From DATKKX01 sp035542775 (GTDB lineage: Bacteria; Planctomycetota; Phycisphaerae; UBA1845; UTPLA1), in contig DATKKX010000403.1 of the NCBI GenBank assembly GCA_035542775.1, positions 1-18,526 on the forward strand: a stretch of 18,526 bases of DNA, read 5' to 3'. A program made the translations under genes and the position numbers. A model generated the notes under the pieces. The model did not search any database. It was given only the letters and a program-made list of their open reading frames with translations, and was not told the DNA's origin. Below, one piece after another: positions 1-6,966 of this stretch. The stretch's first letter is position 1. Each line of letters begins with the position of its first letter.

Positions 1-1
1 G

Positions 2-1129
2 CCTGCCAAGTCCATCATTGACCATCTGACGCTGCTGAAGCAGCAGCAGATCGTCGTATACGTCGGATCTTCCCACATGGGTGACTTCACGTACACGCTG
101 ACCGATGCCGGCCGCGATCGCGCCGCACGCTTCATGATGGAGTCCATGTACGTGGGGGCAGCGCCGGTGCCGCTGCACGCTTACATCGAGGCCATCACGG
201 CGCAGACGATCACTGTCATGCAGCCCAGGGAGGAGGATCTGCGCAAGGCCTTCAGCGATCTGCTCATCAGCCAGGAGATGTTCAACGTCCTGGGGCCCGC
301 GATCAATTCCGGCCGGGGCATGTTCCTCTACGGCGCCCCAGGTAACGGAAAGACCAGCATCGCCGAGCGGATCACGCGCTGTTTCGGCGACACGATCTAC
401 ATACCGCGATGCCTGATCGTCGACGGGCTCATCATCAAGCTCTTCGATGCGGCCGTTCACGAGGAGATCCTCAGCCGACATGAATCCATCTTCAAGAAAG
501 ACCAGGTCGACGAACGGTGGGTCAGGATTCGCCGCCCCACGATCGTGGCCGGCGGCGAGCTGACCATGAATTCCCTGGAGGTGCAGTACAACCCGACCAG
601 CAAGACCTGCGAGGCTCCGCTGCAGTTGAAATCCAACTGCGGTACGCTCTTGATTGATGACTTCGGTCGCCAGCGAATGCCGCCGATCGAGTTGCTGAAC
701 CGGTGGATCGTTCCCCTGGAAAAGCGGTATGATTTTCTGTCGCTGCCGACCGGCAAGAAAGTCCGCGTTCCGTTTGATCAGTTGATCATCTTCTCGACCA
801 ACCTGGAGCCGCGGGACCTGTGCGACGAGGCCTTCCTCCGCCGCATCCCCTACAAGATCAACGTATGCGACCCGAGCGAGGCCGAGTTCCGCAAGCTCTT
901 TGAGTTCGTCGGGCCCCAGATGGGCTTCGACATGAATGCCGACAGCAAGGCGGCCCTCGATCACCTGATCGAGGCCCACTACCGCAAGGTGGGTCGGCCG
1001 TTCCGGTGCTGCCAGGCGCGCGATCTCACGTTGCAGGTCCGGAACCGCTGCCTCTACCTGGGACAGCCGCTGAAGCTCACGGCGGACTTGTTCGATTATG
1101 CGGTGTCGGCCTACTTCACCGTTCTGTAA
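2..1129 (+). CDS. AAA+ ATPase, 5' end outside the window
   Basis: The reading frame is open to the left edge, so the true start lies upstream; the ATG at 77 is only the first internal one. Numbering from that Met, the Walker A motif GAPGNGKT is at residues 86-93, a Walker B LLIDDFG at about 191-197, a sensor-1-like IIFSTNLEP at 237-245 and an arginine pair (FLRRIPYKI) at about 253-261. A C-terminal helical lid follows. These support an active ATPase of the AAA+ superfamily. About 100 residues separate Walker A and B, longer than the roughly 60 usual in AAA+ modules, which suggests an insertion near residues 110-185. The segment before the ATPase core (HLTLLKQQQIVVYVG, then YTLTDAGRDRA) looks like the end of a winged-helix domain. 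No transmembrane segment is visible. Substrate and pathway are unknown. An 18-bp palindrome lies 6 nt after the stop. Confidence 0.85.
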   Translation, partial: PAKSIIDHLTLLKQQQIVVYVGSSHMGDFTYTLTDAGRDRAARFMMESMYVGAAPVPLHAYIEAITAQTITVMQPREEDLRKAFSDLLISQEMFNVLGPAINSGRGMFLYGAPGNGKTSIAERITRCFGDTIYIPRCLIVDGLIIKLFDAAVHEEILSRHESIFKKDQVDERWVRIRRPTIVAGGELTMNSLEVQYNPTSKTCEAPLQLKSNCGTLLIDDFGRQRMPPIELLNRWIVPLEKRYDFLSLPTGKKVRVPFDQLIIFSTNLEPRDLCDEAFLRRIPYKINVCDPSEAEFRKLFEFVGPQMGFDMNADSKAALDHLIEAHYRKVGRPFRCCQARDLTLQVRNRCLYLGQPLKLTADLFDYAVSAYFTVL

Positions 1130-1135
1130 ACACAT

Positions 1136-1153
1136 GCCTGCGGATCCGCAGGC
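1136..1153 (+). terminator. 18-bp perfect palindrome after the AAA+ ATPase gene
   Basis: GCCTGCGGATCCGCAGGC is its own reverse complement and begins 6 nt after the TAA at 1127-1129. As RNA it folds into a 7-bp stem with a GATC loop. No T-run follows on the plus strand, so it is not a canonical intrinsic terminator. It may cap the 3' end of the transcript or be a protein-binding site. Confidence 0.35.
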
Positions 1154-1308
1154 CCGCTAGTTCCAGGTATCCCTGATCCGGATACAGCCGGTCACACGGG
1201 CGTTGGGAGCCCCTCGCCCAGTTGTTGCTTCTCTTGACGTGTATTACCGGCCGATTCAGAGTGTCTCGTGATTGTCCCGCCCGTCCGGCTAGGTTCTTTC
1301 GATCGCCT

Positions 1309-1337
1309 TTGACAGCGCCCACGGGGCCTGTTACGCT
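1309..1337 (+). promoter_or_regulatory. Candidate sigma70-type promoter
   Basis: TTGACA at 1309-1314 is a perfect -35 hexamer. After a 17-nt spacer comes TACGCT at 1332-1337, which matches the first two and last bases of TATAAT. Transcription would start near 1344 and give a leader of about 50 nt before the ATG at 1394. The -10 match is weak, so this is only a candidate, but it lies in the only gap ahead of the three-gene plus-strand cluster. The rest of 1154-1308 shows nothing convincing. Confidence 0.35.
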
Positions 1338-1393
1338 TGGGCGGTGCGTAGGACGGAACCGGATGCTGGGAGGGGGGCGCCGGTGGTGTAACT

Positions 1394-1858
1394 ATGGCCA
1401 CGCTAGTGAGTTGGCATCGGTCGGGCATGCCCCTGTGGGTGGGGGTAGCCTTATTGGGTCTGGGCGGGATAGTGGCACTTGGCGTCTGCAACAAGGAGCC
1501 GACGCCGGCCTCGCCGACAGTCCTTGAGGCCCGACCGCAGCCGTACGTGCCGGATGTGCCCGTGCCGGCGGGTTTCGACAGGGAGGAACGGAAGTCGAAC
1601 TATACGTCGAAGGCCGGGCACCGTGAGATAAGGGACGTTTACCGCGGCAAGCAGCAGCCGCTGGTGGCCCGGAATTTCTATCTGCACTATATGCCCACCA
1701 CCGGCTGGGACCTCCTGGACGAGAAACTGCAGAATTCCGTTTACGTGCTGAATTTTCGCAAGGATCTCGAGAGGTGCGAAGTCAGAATCGAGCGCGTGCC
1801 GGACGGTTCGAGGAGTTCAGTGACACAAGTGCGGGTGATTATCAAGCCTGAACAGTAG
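1394..1858 (+). CDS. Small membrane-anchored hypothetical protein
   Basis: This 154-residue protein has a short N-terminal stretch, one hydrophobic segment at about residues 13-31 (MPLWVGVALLGLGGIVALGV) and then a polar extracytoplasmic domain. The Cys at residue 32 follows LGV, which is not a standard lipobox, so a plain membrane anchor is as likely as lipidation. The soluble part has PDVPVPAGF near 53-61, FYLHYMPTTGW at 95-105 and an alternating-strand C-terminus with FRKDLERCEVRIERV. This resembles small planctomycete envelope proteins of unknown role. I cannot assign a function. The ATG at 1394 lacks a clear Shine-Dalgarno; the ATG at 1427 (Met12) is an alternative. It lies 34 nt upstream of the next gene and probably shares its transcript. 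Confidence 0.7.
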   Translation: MATLVSWHRSGMPLWVGVALLGLGGIVALGVCNKEPTPASPTVLEARPQPYVPDVPVPAGFDREERKSNYTSKAGHREIRDVYRGKQQPLVARNFYLHYMPTTGWDLLDEKLQNSVYVLNFRKDLERCEVRIERVPDGSRSSVTQVRVIIKPEQ

Positions 1859-1892
1859 TTCGGCATACTGCTTCGCGGAGAATTGGTGAACG

Positions 1893-2744
1893 ATGAGAAC
1901 CGAGAGACGGCAAGATTTGAGAACGAATGAGCTTTCGCATCAGCTGGATGCTGTTCGCGAGTACATCAAGAGGAACGCAGCCTTGCTGACCATCGCCGCT
2001 GTGGTGGTGGTGGTGGTGGTGGGGGCCAGCCTGGCATACGCCAAATGGCAGAGCGACCGACAGATGGAGGCATGGGAGGAGATCGACAAGGCCAACGCCG
2101 GTGAAGACGCAAGCAAGGCTGTCGACGAACTAGGGGCGGTGGCCGCCCAGAACATCACGCCGGCTTTGACCGAGGCGGCGCTGCTGAAGGTCGCTGAAAC
2201 CGCCATGCGCGAAAAGACCCTGCCTGCCGCCGAACCGAAAGACGCGACCACCTCGGCTCCTGCGGGCAAGCCGGTGGATTGGGCGGCGAAGGCCCAGGAG
2301 GCATATCAGGAGATTCTGTCGCGGTTTCCAGACGACAAGATCGCCGCCGGGCAGGCCATCATTGCCCTCGGCGTGCTGGCGGAAGATCAGGGCAACATGG
2401 AGAAAGCCCGCGAGTTGTACAAGAAGATCGCGGACGACAAGAGTTATCTCCACACCGCCCTCGTCGGGCAGGCGGATTACCGGTTGGCTCACCTGGAGCA
2501 GTGGTCCAAGCCGGTTGTTTTCCCGCCCCCATTGATGACAGTACCCATTCCTGAAGGGACAGAGGCGGAGGCTTACACGATTCCCAAGGAGCCAGCGTCG
2601 GCCCAACCGGCCGGCGGGACCACGCCTGCGGCGGCTGCACCGGCACAGCCGCCGGCACCGGCAAACCCGTCGCCACCCGGTGCTCAGGCTCCCGCAAGTT
2701 CGCCGCCGCCGGCGCCGGGCGCGCAGCCGGGCAGTTCGCAGTGA
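1893..2744 (+). CDS. Membrane-anchored TPR-like protein with proline-rich tail
   Basis: The protein has 283 residues. A charged N-terminus (MRTERRQDLRTNELSHQL) precedes one transmembrane helix at about 31-50, containing seven consecutive Val residues. Residues 52-205 are helical, with a TPR-like pair around 132-200 (AQEAYQEILSRFPDD, then GNMEKARELYKKIADD). Residues 210-283 are a low-complexity Pro/Ala tail that may span the periplasm. The layout resembles YfgM/TPR_21-type single-pass proteins, which work as envelope scaffolds or translocon accessories in other bacteria; that role is not shown here. A GGAG sits 14-17 nt before the ATG, rather far. It lies 34 nt after the previous gene. Confidence 0.8.
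   Translation: MRTERRQDLRTNELSHQLDAVREYIKRNAALLTIAAVVVVVVVGASLAYAKWQSDRQMEAWEEIDKANAGEDASKAVDELGAVAAQNITPALTEAALLKVAETAMREKTLPAAEPKDATTSAPAGKPVDWAAKAQEAYQEILSRFPDDKIAAGQAIIALGVLAEDQGNMEKARELYKKIADDKSYLHTALVGQADYRLAHLEQWSKPVVFPPPLMTVPIPEGTEAEAYTIPKEPASAQPAGGTTPAAAAPAQPPAPANPSPPGAQAPASSPPPAPGAQPGSSQ
2001..2021 (+). repeat. (GTG)7 microsatellite in a coding region
   Basis: Seven consecutive in-frame GTG codons encode Val37-Val43 inside the single transmembrane helix of the TPR-like protein. All seven use the same codon, so this is a true trinucleotide repeat as well as a poly-Val stretch. Confidence 0.85.
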
Positions 2745-2773
2745 GACGGCCGCTGCGAGAGGCGGCTGCCGTC
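2745..2773 (+). terminator. Weak hairpin directly after the TPR-like gene
   Basis: GACGG (2745-2749) pairs with CCGTC (2769-2773), and CCGC (2750-2753) with GCGG (2762-2765), with a 3-nt bulge and an 8-nt loop. It starts at the base after the TGA. No T-run follows, and the next gene is on the same strand 117 nt from the stop, so it may be an attenuator or 3'-end stabiliser. Confidence 0.25.
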
Positions 2774-2861
2774 GCTCGAACGTGAGTGACGCTCAGGCGC
2801 CTCGCATGATGCGTCCGATGCGGTTTTAGTTCCTGCAACAGGCCGGAGGCTGGAGAGAACC

Positions 2862-3563
2862 ATGCGCCCGGAGACAATTAAGACGCGCGGCTTGCACGTC
2901 GGCATCCGCTTCGCCCCACCAGCGCTGCTGGACAAGCAGCACAAGCAGCAATTCCAGATGAAGTGCAGCGAAGGTTTCGATTGGCGGCGGCAGGAATATA
3001 CGGATACGGGCTGGTTTCTCGTCAGCCCGCAAACCGACGGCGATCCGAGAAGCCAGTTGAAGCTGTCGATCCACCCTGATCTGATGAACTTCGAGGATTT
3101 TTTCCCCACTGGCCCGCTGGAAGTTTTCTTCGACAACCTGAAGATGGGGCTCGATTCCGTGGCGGCCGTGTTCAATCCTCGACTGATCATCGGCTCGGGC
3201 ATCGTCATTCGGCTGACCGCGCAGGCCGAGGGCGGCGACGCGCGGGTGTTCCTCGGACAACGTTGCCTTCGCCTGGACGCCCGCCTGGGGCCGCTGGGGC
3301 GTCCGGTTCACGCTGTCGGCCTGAAGATGCTGTTGCCGCCCTTGCCGGGCAAGGACAAGCCGAACTGGCAGGCGGAAGTCAAGATCGAGTCCCTGGTCGA
3401 AGACGTGAGCCAACTCTATATCGAGGTCGACGCCCGCTGGGCGAACCCCGTGCAGTGGGATCATGATGTCATCATCGAGCGGGCCAAGATCACGCACGAC
3501 TTCATCACCACTCGCATCGTCGAGTTCCTCCGCGCCTTCGACCAACCGGAGCAGCCGTTGTGA
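2862..3563 (+). CDS. Conserved hypothetical protein, 233 residues
   Basis: A GGAGAG at 2852-2857, four nt before the ATG, supports this start. The protein has no signal peptide or membrane segment and looks cytoplasmic. It reads as a mixed alpha/beta fold: an N-terminal strand block (LHVGIRFAPPALLD), a central block with LEVFFDNLKMGLDSVAAVFNP and LIIGSGIVIRLTAQ, and a C-terminal helix (HDFITTRIVEFLRAF). The final block, ending in a helix with His followed by an aromatic-rich segment, recalls TIGR04255-type proteins, but the match is weak. It is the last gene of the plus-strand cluster and converges with the hydrolase-fusion gene. The 239-residue frame on the opposite strand is a GC-driven shadow. 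Confidence 0.82.
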   Translation: MRPETIKTRGLHVGIRFAPPALLDKQHKQQFQMKCSEGFDWRRQEYTDTGWFLVSPQTDGDPRSQLKLSIHPDLMNFEDFFPTGPLEVFFDNLKMGLDSVAAVFNPRLIIGSGIVIRLTAQAEGGDARVFLGQRCLRLDARLGPLGRPVHAVGLKMLLPPLPGKDKPNWQAEVKIESLVEDVSQLYIEVDARWANPVQWDHDVIIERAKITHDFITTRIVEFLRAFDQPEQPL

Positions 3564-3773
3564 GGTTGGCCAGGGGGCCGATCCGCGCGGTCACTGCAGC
3601 CCTGCCCCAATCTCCTGTCGACGGGTATGCCTTCGCCGCCGGACCCTGGCGAGCGAGCCGCTGGAGTCGGAGGGCCTCGTCATCGGAACCGCCGGTCGGA
3701 TTCGGAATCAGCGCTTCCGCCCGGTCATCAGTTCGGTTGCGGGAGCCCACGTCGTCGGGAGCATGATCGGTGT

Positions 3774-6041
3774 TCAATCCTGCAGCTCCGGCGGCGCTGG
3801 CCGCTCGGGTGTGCAGATTTCATTGGCTATTGCGACGATCCACCAACGTCCGTTCCTGCGGATGAGCTCAATGCTGTCAACGCCGCGCTGCGGCTGCCGG
3901 TCGGTGCCCTCGAGCCGAGCCTCGTACAGAACGAGCACGTGGGCGATGTCGCCGTACACGATCGGCTTCGTGCGGATGATCTTTTCGGAGAAGCCCCTGC
4001 GCTGGGCGTCGGATCGCTCGATGAAGCGGACGAAATCGTCGATGAAACCATCCAGTGAGAACACCGTCGTCTTGTCGCGAGCCGTGCGGAGCACGATGAC
4101 CGCCTCAGGATCGAACAGTGCCCGCACGCTGTCCCAGTCCGGCGATTCGTCGGCCTTGAAGGTCACCCTCCGATAAAGCTCTGAAACCACGCTTTCCGCG
4201 ACAGCCAGATCGCTCTGGGCCGGCTGTGACGACGCTTCCGGTGGCGCGGTTCCGCCTTTCGGCGTGATCTTATGCTCTTCGAGGAATGCCAGCACGATCC
4301 GGTTGAACTCGTCGGGCCGCTCCATGTTGACCATGTGGGCGACGCTGTCGACCGTGGCCGGACGCGCGCCGGGGATCTCCGCGACCAACCGATCGACGAT
4401 CTTCAGAATGTCGGACATATCCAGCGTGCCCACGACCGCAAGCGTCGGAGCGCGGATTTCGCCCAGACGCTCGATCGCCGGTGGCTTGAGCGGCAAGGAG
4501 CGTCCCATGGTCCTGCCGGGCGCCATGCCGTGTTTCAACATGCCGGATACGGCCTGACGAACCTTCGGATCAACCTGGTCTGGTGATCGCTGCGGGCCGT
4601 CGGTCCATGATCGCAACACGAGTTCGCGAGCTTTCTCGTAATCTCCTGATTGTATCGCCTCCGCCTGTCGCCGGTGGTCCTCGGCGAAGTCCGCTCCTTC
4701 GAAGCGGTATCCACTCAAACCGGGAGCGACGGGGATCAGACAGCCAACCATATCCGGGTGTTCGATGGCGAAATCGATGGCGATGCGGCCTCCCAGCGAC
4801 AAGCCAAGGACGTGGGCGCGACGAACCCCCAAGTGCTTGAGAAGCCGATACAGATCTTCCTCGTCGCGGTAGCTTCGGGGCGGCCCTTTCGACAGGCCAT
4901 GCCCGCGGACGTCGTACAAGATGACTCGATATCGCCTGGCAAGGGCCCTGACCTGACCGTCCCACATCCGGTGGTCGATGCTGCCGCCGTGAATGAGCAC
5001 GAGCGGCTCGCCTCTCCCCATCGCCTGGTAATACAGGAATCCGCCGTCAACCGGCGCGAAGCCGCTCTCGTATTGCCGGATGCCGCCTTTCGTCGGCCGG
5101 GCGGTAAGCGATAGAAACTGCCGGACGACCTCGTTGAAGGCCTCTGGCTGCTCGAGATAGGCCAAATGGCCGGCGTTCGCGATGACGGCTCTTTGGGAAC
5201 CAGGGATGCCTGCTTCGATCGCACCGGCGTGAGCGTGGATGTCGGCGATGTCCTCCGCGCCGACGAGGATCAATGTGGGAACACGGATGCGAGACAGATT
5301 CGCCAGCACATCCTGCCCCGGGGCCTTCACATACTGATGCTTCTCGTCATTGAAATCTTGAGGGTTGGCCTTCAGCAAGCTGCGGGCTCGCTCCCGAGCA
5401 GTTTTGTTCGTGGGTGCAATTATGTAACGGTCTTCCACCCATTTGACGATGGAGGCTTCTTCGTCGGCGGCGAGGTTCGCATAGGATCGCTGAATGAAGT
5501 GCGCTGAGTAGCCCATGCTGTCAATCGGCGTGCCGACGAGGACGAGGGTGGCCACCATGTCGGGGTAGGTCAAGGCAAAATCGATGGCGAGTCGGCCTCC
5601 GTTCGACGAGCCGATCAGCGTGGCCCGCTGGACGTCCAGCGTTCGCAGGACGGCGAGGAGATCTTCCACATTTGAATAGGGCGCCCCGGGCGCGGGGGAG
5701 CGTCCATATCCTCGGCGATCGTACCGAATAATCCTGTAGTCCTTGGAGAAATCGTCCCACTGCCCGTCCCACACCTCGCTATGGAGCAGGCCATCGTGAA
5801 TAAGCACAACAGCCGGCCCGCTTCCGGCGGCTTCGTAGTACAGCTTGCCGCCGTCCACCTCCACGTAGCCTGTGGTTTCGGCGGATGGCTTGCCGGCGGG
5901 CGCCGTAGCGGAAGGCGGGACGACGGGCGCGTCGGCCTGCGGCTTTGAGCCGGTCTGCGAGTCGGTCGGCTGTGACGCTCCCAACGAGAGCGCCAGAACC
6001 AGGTTTACCGCGACTAAGGCACAGTGATTTTGAATTTGCAT
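3774..6041 (-). CDS. Exported tandem alpha/beta-hydrolase fused to an NTF2-like domain
   Basis: The 755-residue protein begins with a signal peptide (MQIQNHCALVAVNLVLALSL, cleavage likely after GAS) and a Pro/Ala linker to about 55. The first alpha/beta-hydrolase domain, about 58-312, has HDG at 82-84, nucleophile elbow GSSNG with Ser146, acid Asp264 and His292. The second, about 326-590, has HGG at 351-353, elbow GLSLG with Ser415, acid Asp541 and His569. The domains resemble each other (VDGGKLYYE versus VDGGFLYYQ; WDGQ in both), which indicates internal duplication. Residues 610-742 form a SnoaL/NTF2-like domain ending in GRWWIVAIANE. Both triads look intact, so an exported esterase, lipase or epoxide-hydrolase-like activity is plausible; the substrate is unknown. 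It overlaps the upstream cysteine-rich gene by 28 nt, which suggests translational coupling. Confidence 0.9.
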   Translation of the reverse strand: MQIQNHCALVAVNLVLALSLGASQPTDSQTGSKPQADAPVVPPSATAPAGKPSAETTGYVEVDGGKLYYEAAGSGPAVVLIHDGLLHSEVWDGQWDDFSKDYRIIRYDRRGYGRSPAPGAPYSNVEDLLAVLRTLDVQRATLIGSSNGGRLAIDFALTYPDMVATLVLVGTPIDSMGYSAHFIQRSYANLAADEEASIVKWVEDRYIIAPTNKTARERARSLLKANPQDFNDEKHQYVKAPGQDVLANLSRIRVPTLILVGAEDIADIHAHAGAIEAGIPGSQRAVIANAGHLAYLEQPEAFNEVVRQFLSLTARPTKGGIRQYESGFAPVDGGFLYYQAMGRGEPLVLIHGGSIDHRMWDGQVRALARRYRVILYDVRGHGLSKGPPRSYRDEEDLYRLLKHLGVRRAHVLGLSLGGRIAIDFAIEHPDMVGCLIPVAPGLSGYRFEGADFAEDHRRQAEAIQSGDYEKARELVLRSWTDGPQRSPDQVDPKVRQAVSGMLKHGMAPGRTMGRSLPLKPPAIERLGEIRAPTLAVVGTLDMSDILKIVDRLVAEIPGARPATVDSVAHMVNMERPDEFNRIVLAFLEEHKITPKGGTAPPEASSQPAQSDLAVAESVVSELYRRVTFKADESPDWDSVRALFDPEAVIVLRTARDKTTVFSLDGFIDDFVRFIERSDAQRRGFSEKIIRTKPIVYGDIAHVLVLYEARLEGTDRQPQRGVDSIELIRRNGRWWIVAIANEICTPERPAPPELQD

Positions 6042-6637
6042 CGCTTGCCGCCCTTCAGCACTGAGTCGACCAGTTCAATGTCAACCTTCGTACCGAGAGT
6101 TTGCTCAAACAGGTCCTTCACGTAGCCGAGGGAGCACAAACAGTAGGTGCCCGACAGACCGGCCGGCTTCGTTTCCACCAGGGGACACAGACAGGCACCT
6201 TCCGCTGCCGGCAGGCCCGTCTCCGCGCTGGACATATACTGGAAATACACGACCCGCCCTTCGACGCGGAATGAGCCGTCGGTCACACGTTGCTTGACCG
6301 CCTCCGCCCATTTTTCAAAAGGTACTGGAGTGATCTTCCGGCCTATTGATTTCAGGTACTCTCGATGGCAGACCTTGCCGTTGGCCATCATCAGTTTCTT
6401 CCGGTCAGCCTCGTCCAGCGTCTCGTCCATCACGCCGAAGAACCGCGGTACCCATTGGTCGACGAATTCCATCCGTTTCTTTATCCGCCTGTCGGGGGGT
6501 GACGATGGCGTATCCGTCGGCGGTTCGCTCGCCGAGGCGAGGTCGGCGGCGCAAAACATCGCGCAGAGGCACGAGCAGGTTCCGCCCTTGCCGATAGCGG
6601 ACAAGAACTCTTTCCGGCTCATGGATGACGCGTCCAT
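6014..6637 (-). CDS. Exported cysteine-rich protein with Tat-like signal
   Basis: The protein has 207 residues. GGAAGGA a few bases before the ATG at 6637 decides this start over Met6. The N-terminus SRKEFLSAIGKGG is close to a twin-arginine motif (RK in place of RR), followed by a short Cys-rich hydrophobic stretch (Cys21, 23, 25, 29) and likely cleavage after ASA near residue 37. The mature part has Cys90, two CxC pairs (149/151 and 166/168) and Cys200. The end, with YCLCSLGYVKDLFEQTLG and then CKFKITVP, resembles cysteine-containing families such as DUF6144 or L-2-amino-thiazoline-4-carboxylate hydrolase-like proteins; I am not certain of either. The cysteines suggest metal or Fe-S binding or disulfides. 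Its 3' end overlaps the hydrolase-fusion start by 28 nt. Confidence 0.85.
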   Translation of the reverse strand: MDASSMSRKEFLSAIGKGGTCSCLCAMFCAADLASASEPPTDTPSSPPDRRIKKRMEFVDQWVPRFFGVMDETLDEADRKKLMMANGKVCHREYLKSIGRKITPVPFEKWAEAVKQRVTDGSFRVEGRVVYFQYMSSAETGLPAAEGACLCPLVETKPAGLSGTYCLCSLGYVKDLFEQTLGTKVDIELVDSVLKGGKRCKFKITVP

Positions 6638-6966
6638 AGGTTCCTTCCACGATAAGAGGTATGTCTGAGGTCCGTGGTCAACAACAAGGATTGACGCAAG
6701 TCGGCAACGTCTTGTTGGTTAAACGGAGTGAGCCCGTCGGATCTCACGCGGAATTCCAGCTCTACTTGTGATCTCTTCCTGGGCTGCCGCGCGAGATTCA
6801 CCCCGGCTGCGACGTCCGACCGAGTCCGGTGCGGAAGCACGCCGGGGCAGCGTGTCTCGATGAACGATGTGAGCTTCGAGGAAGGCAGGAAACGAGCGGC
6901 GAGCAGACGATCTTGGTGATCGGCCGCTCGCCACGGCGTGATTCAACACATTGTCGGAGTGGCTCG
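6638..6966. other. Noncoding 329-bp region between two minus-strand gene pairs
   Basis: No frame here has credible coding character. On the minus strand the region holds the terminator-like hairpin at 6898-6932 and a second imperfect hairpin at 6682-6717 in the leader of the cysteine-rich gene: CAACAAG (6682-6688) and GACG (6693-6696) face CGTC (6708-6711) and TTGTTG (6712-6717). A promoter for the two exported-protein genes should lie here, but I found no convincing pair of hexamers at a workable distance. Confidence 0.6.
6898..6932 (-). terminator. Two-tier hairpin after the anti-sigma gene
   Basis: GGCGAGC (6898-6904) pairs with GCTCGCC (6926-6932). Inside, CGATC (6908-6912) pairs with GATCG (6918-6922) around a 5-nt loop, with a 3x3 internal loop between the stems. 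It starts 34 nt beyond the anti-sigma stop. On the minus strand GCTCGTTTCC follows, so the U-tract is short. It may terminate the sigma/anti-sigma transcript or only reduce read-through to the exported-protein genes. Confidence 0.45.

Noticed and set aside
2826..3545. A 239-codon minus-strand frame antisense to the 233-residue hypothetical gene
   Set aside because: The plus-strand gene has a good ribosome binding site and continues the gene cluster; the antisense frame has none and mirrors its codon positions.
6651..6685. TTGACC-N18-TCTTAT as a promoter for the cysteine-rich gene
   Set aside because: The start of transcription would fall about 7 nt before the ATG and cut off the ribosome binding site.
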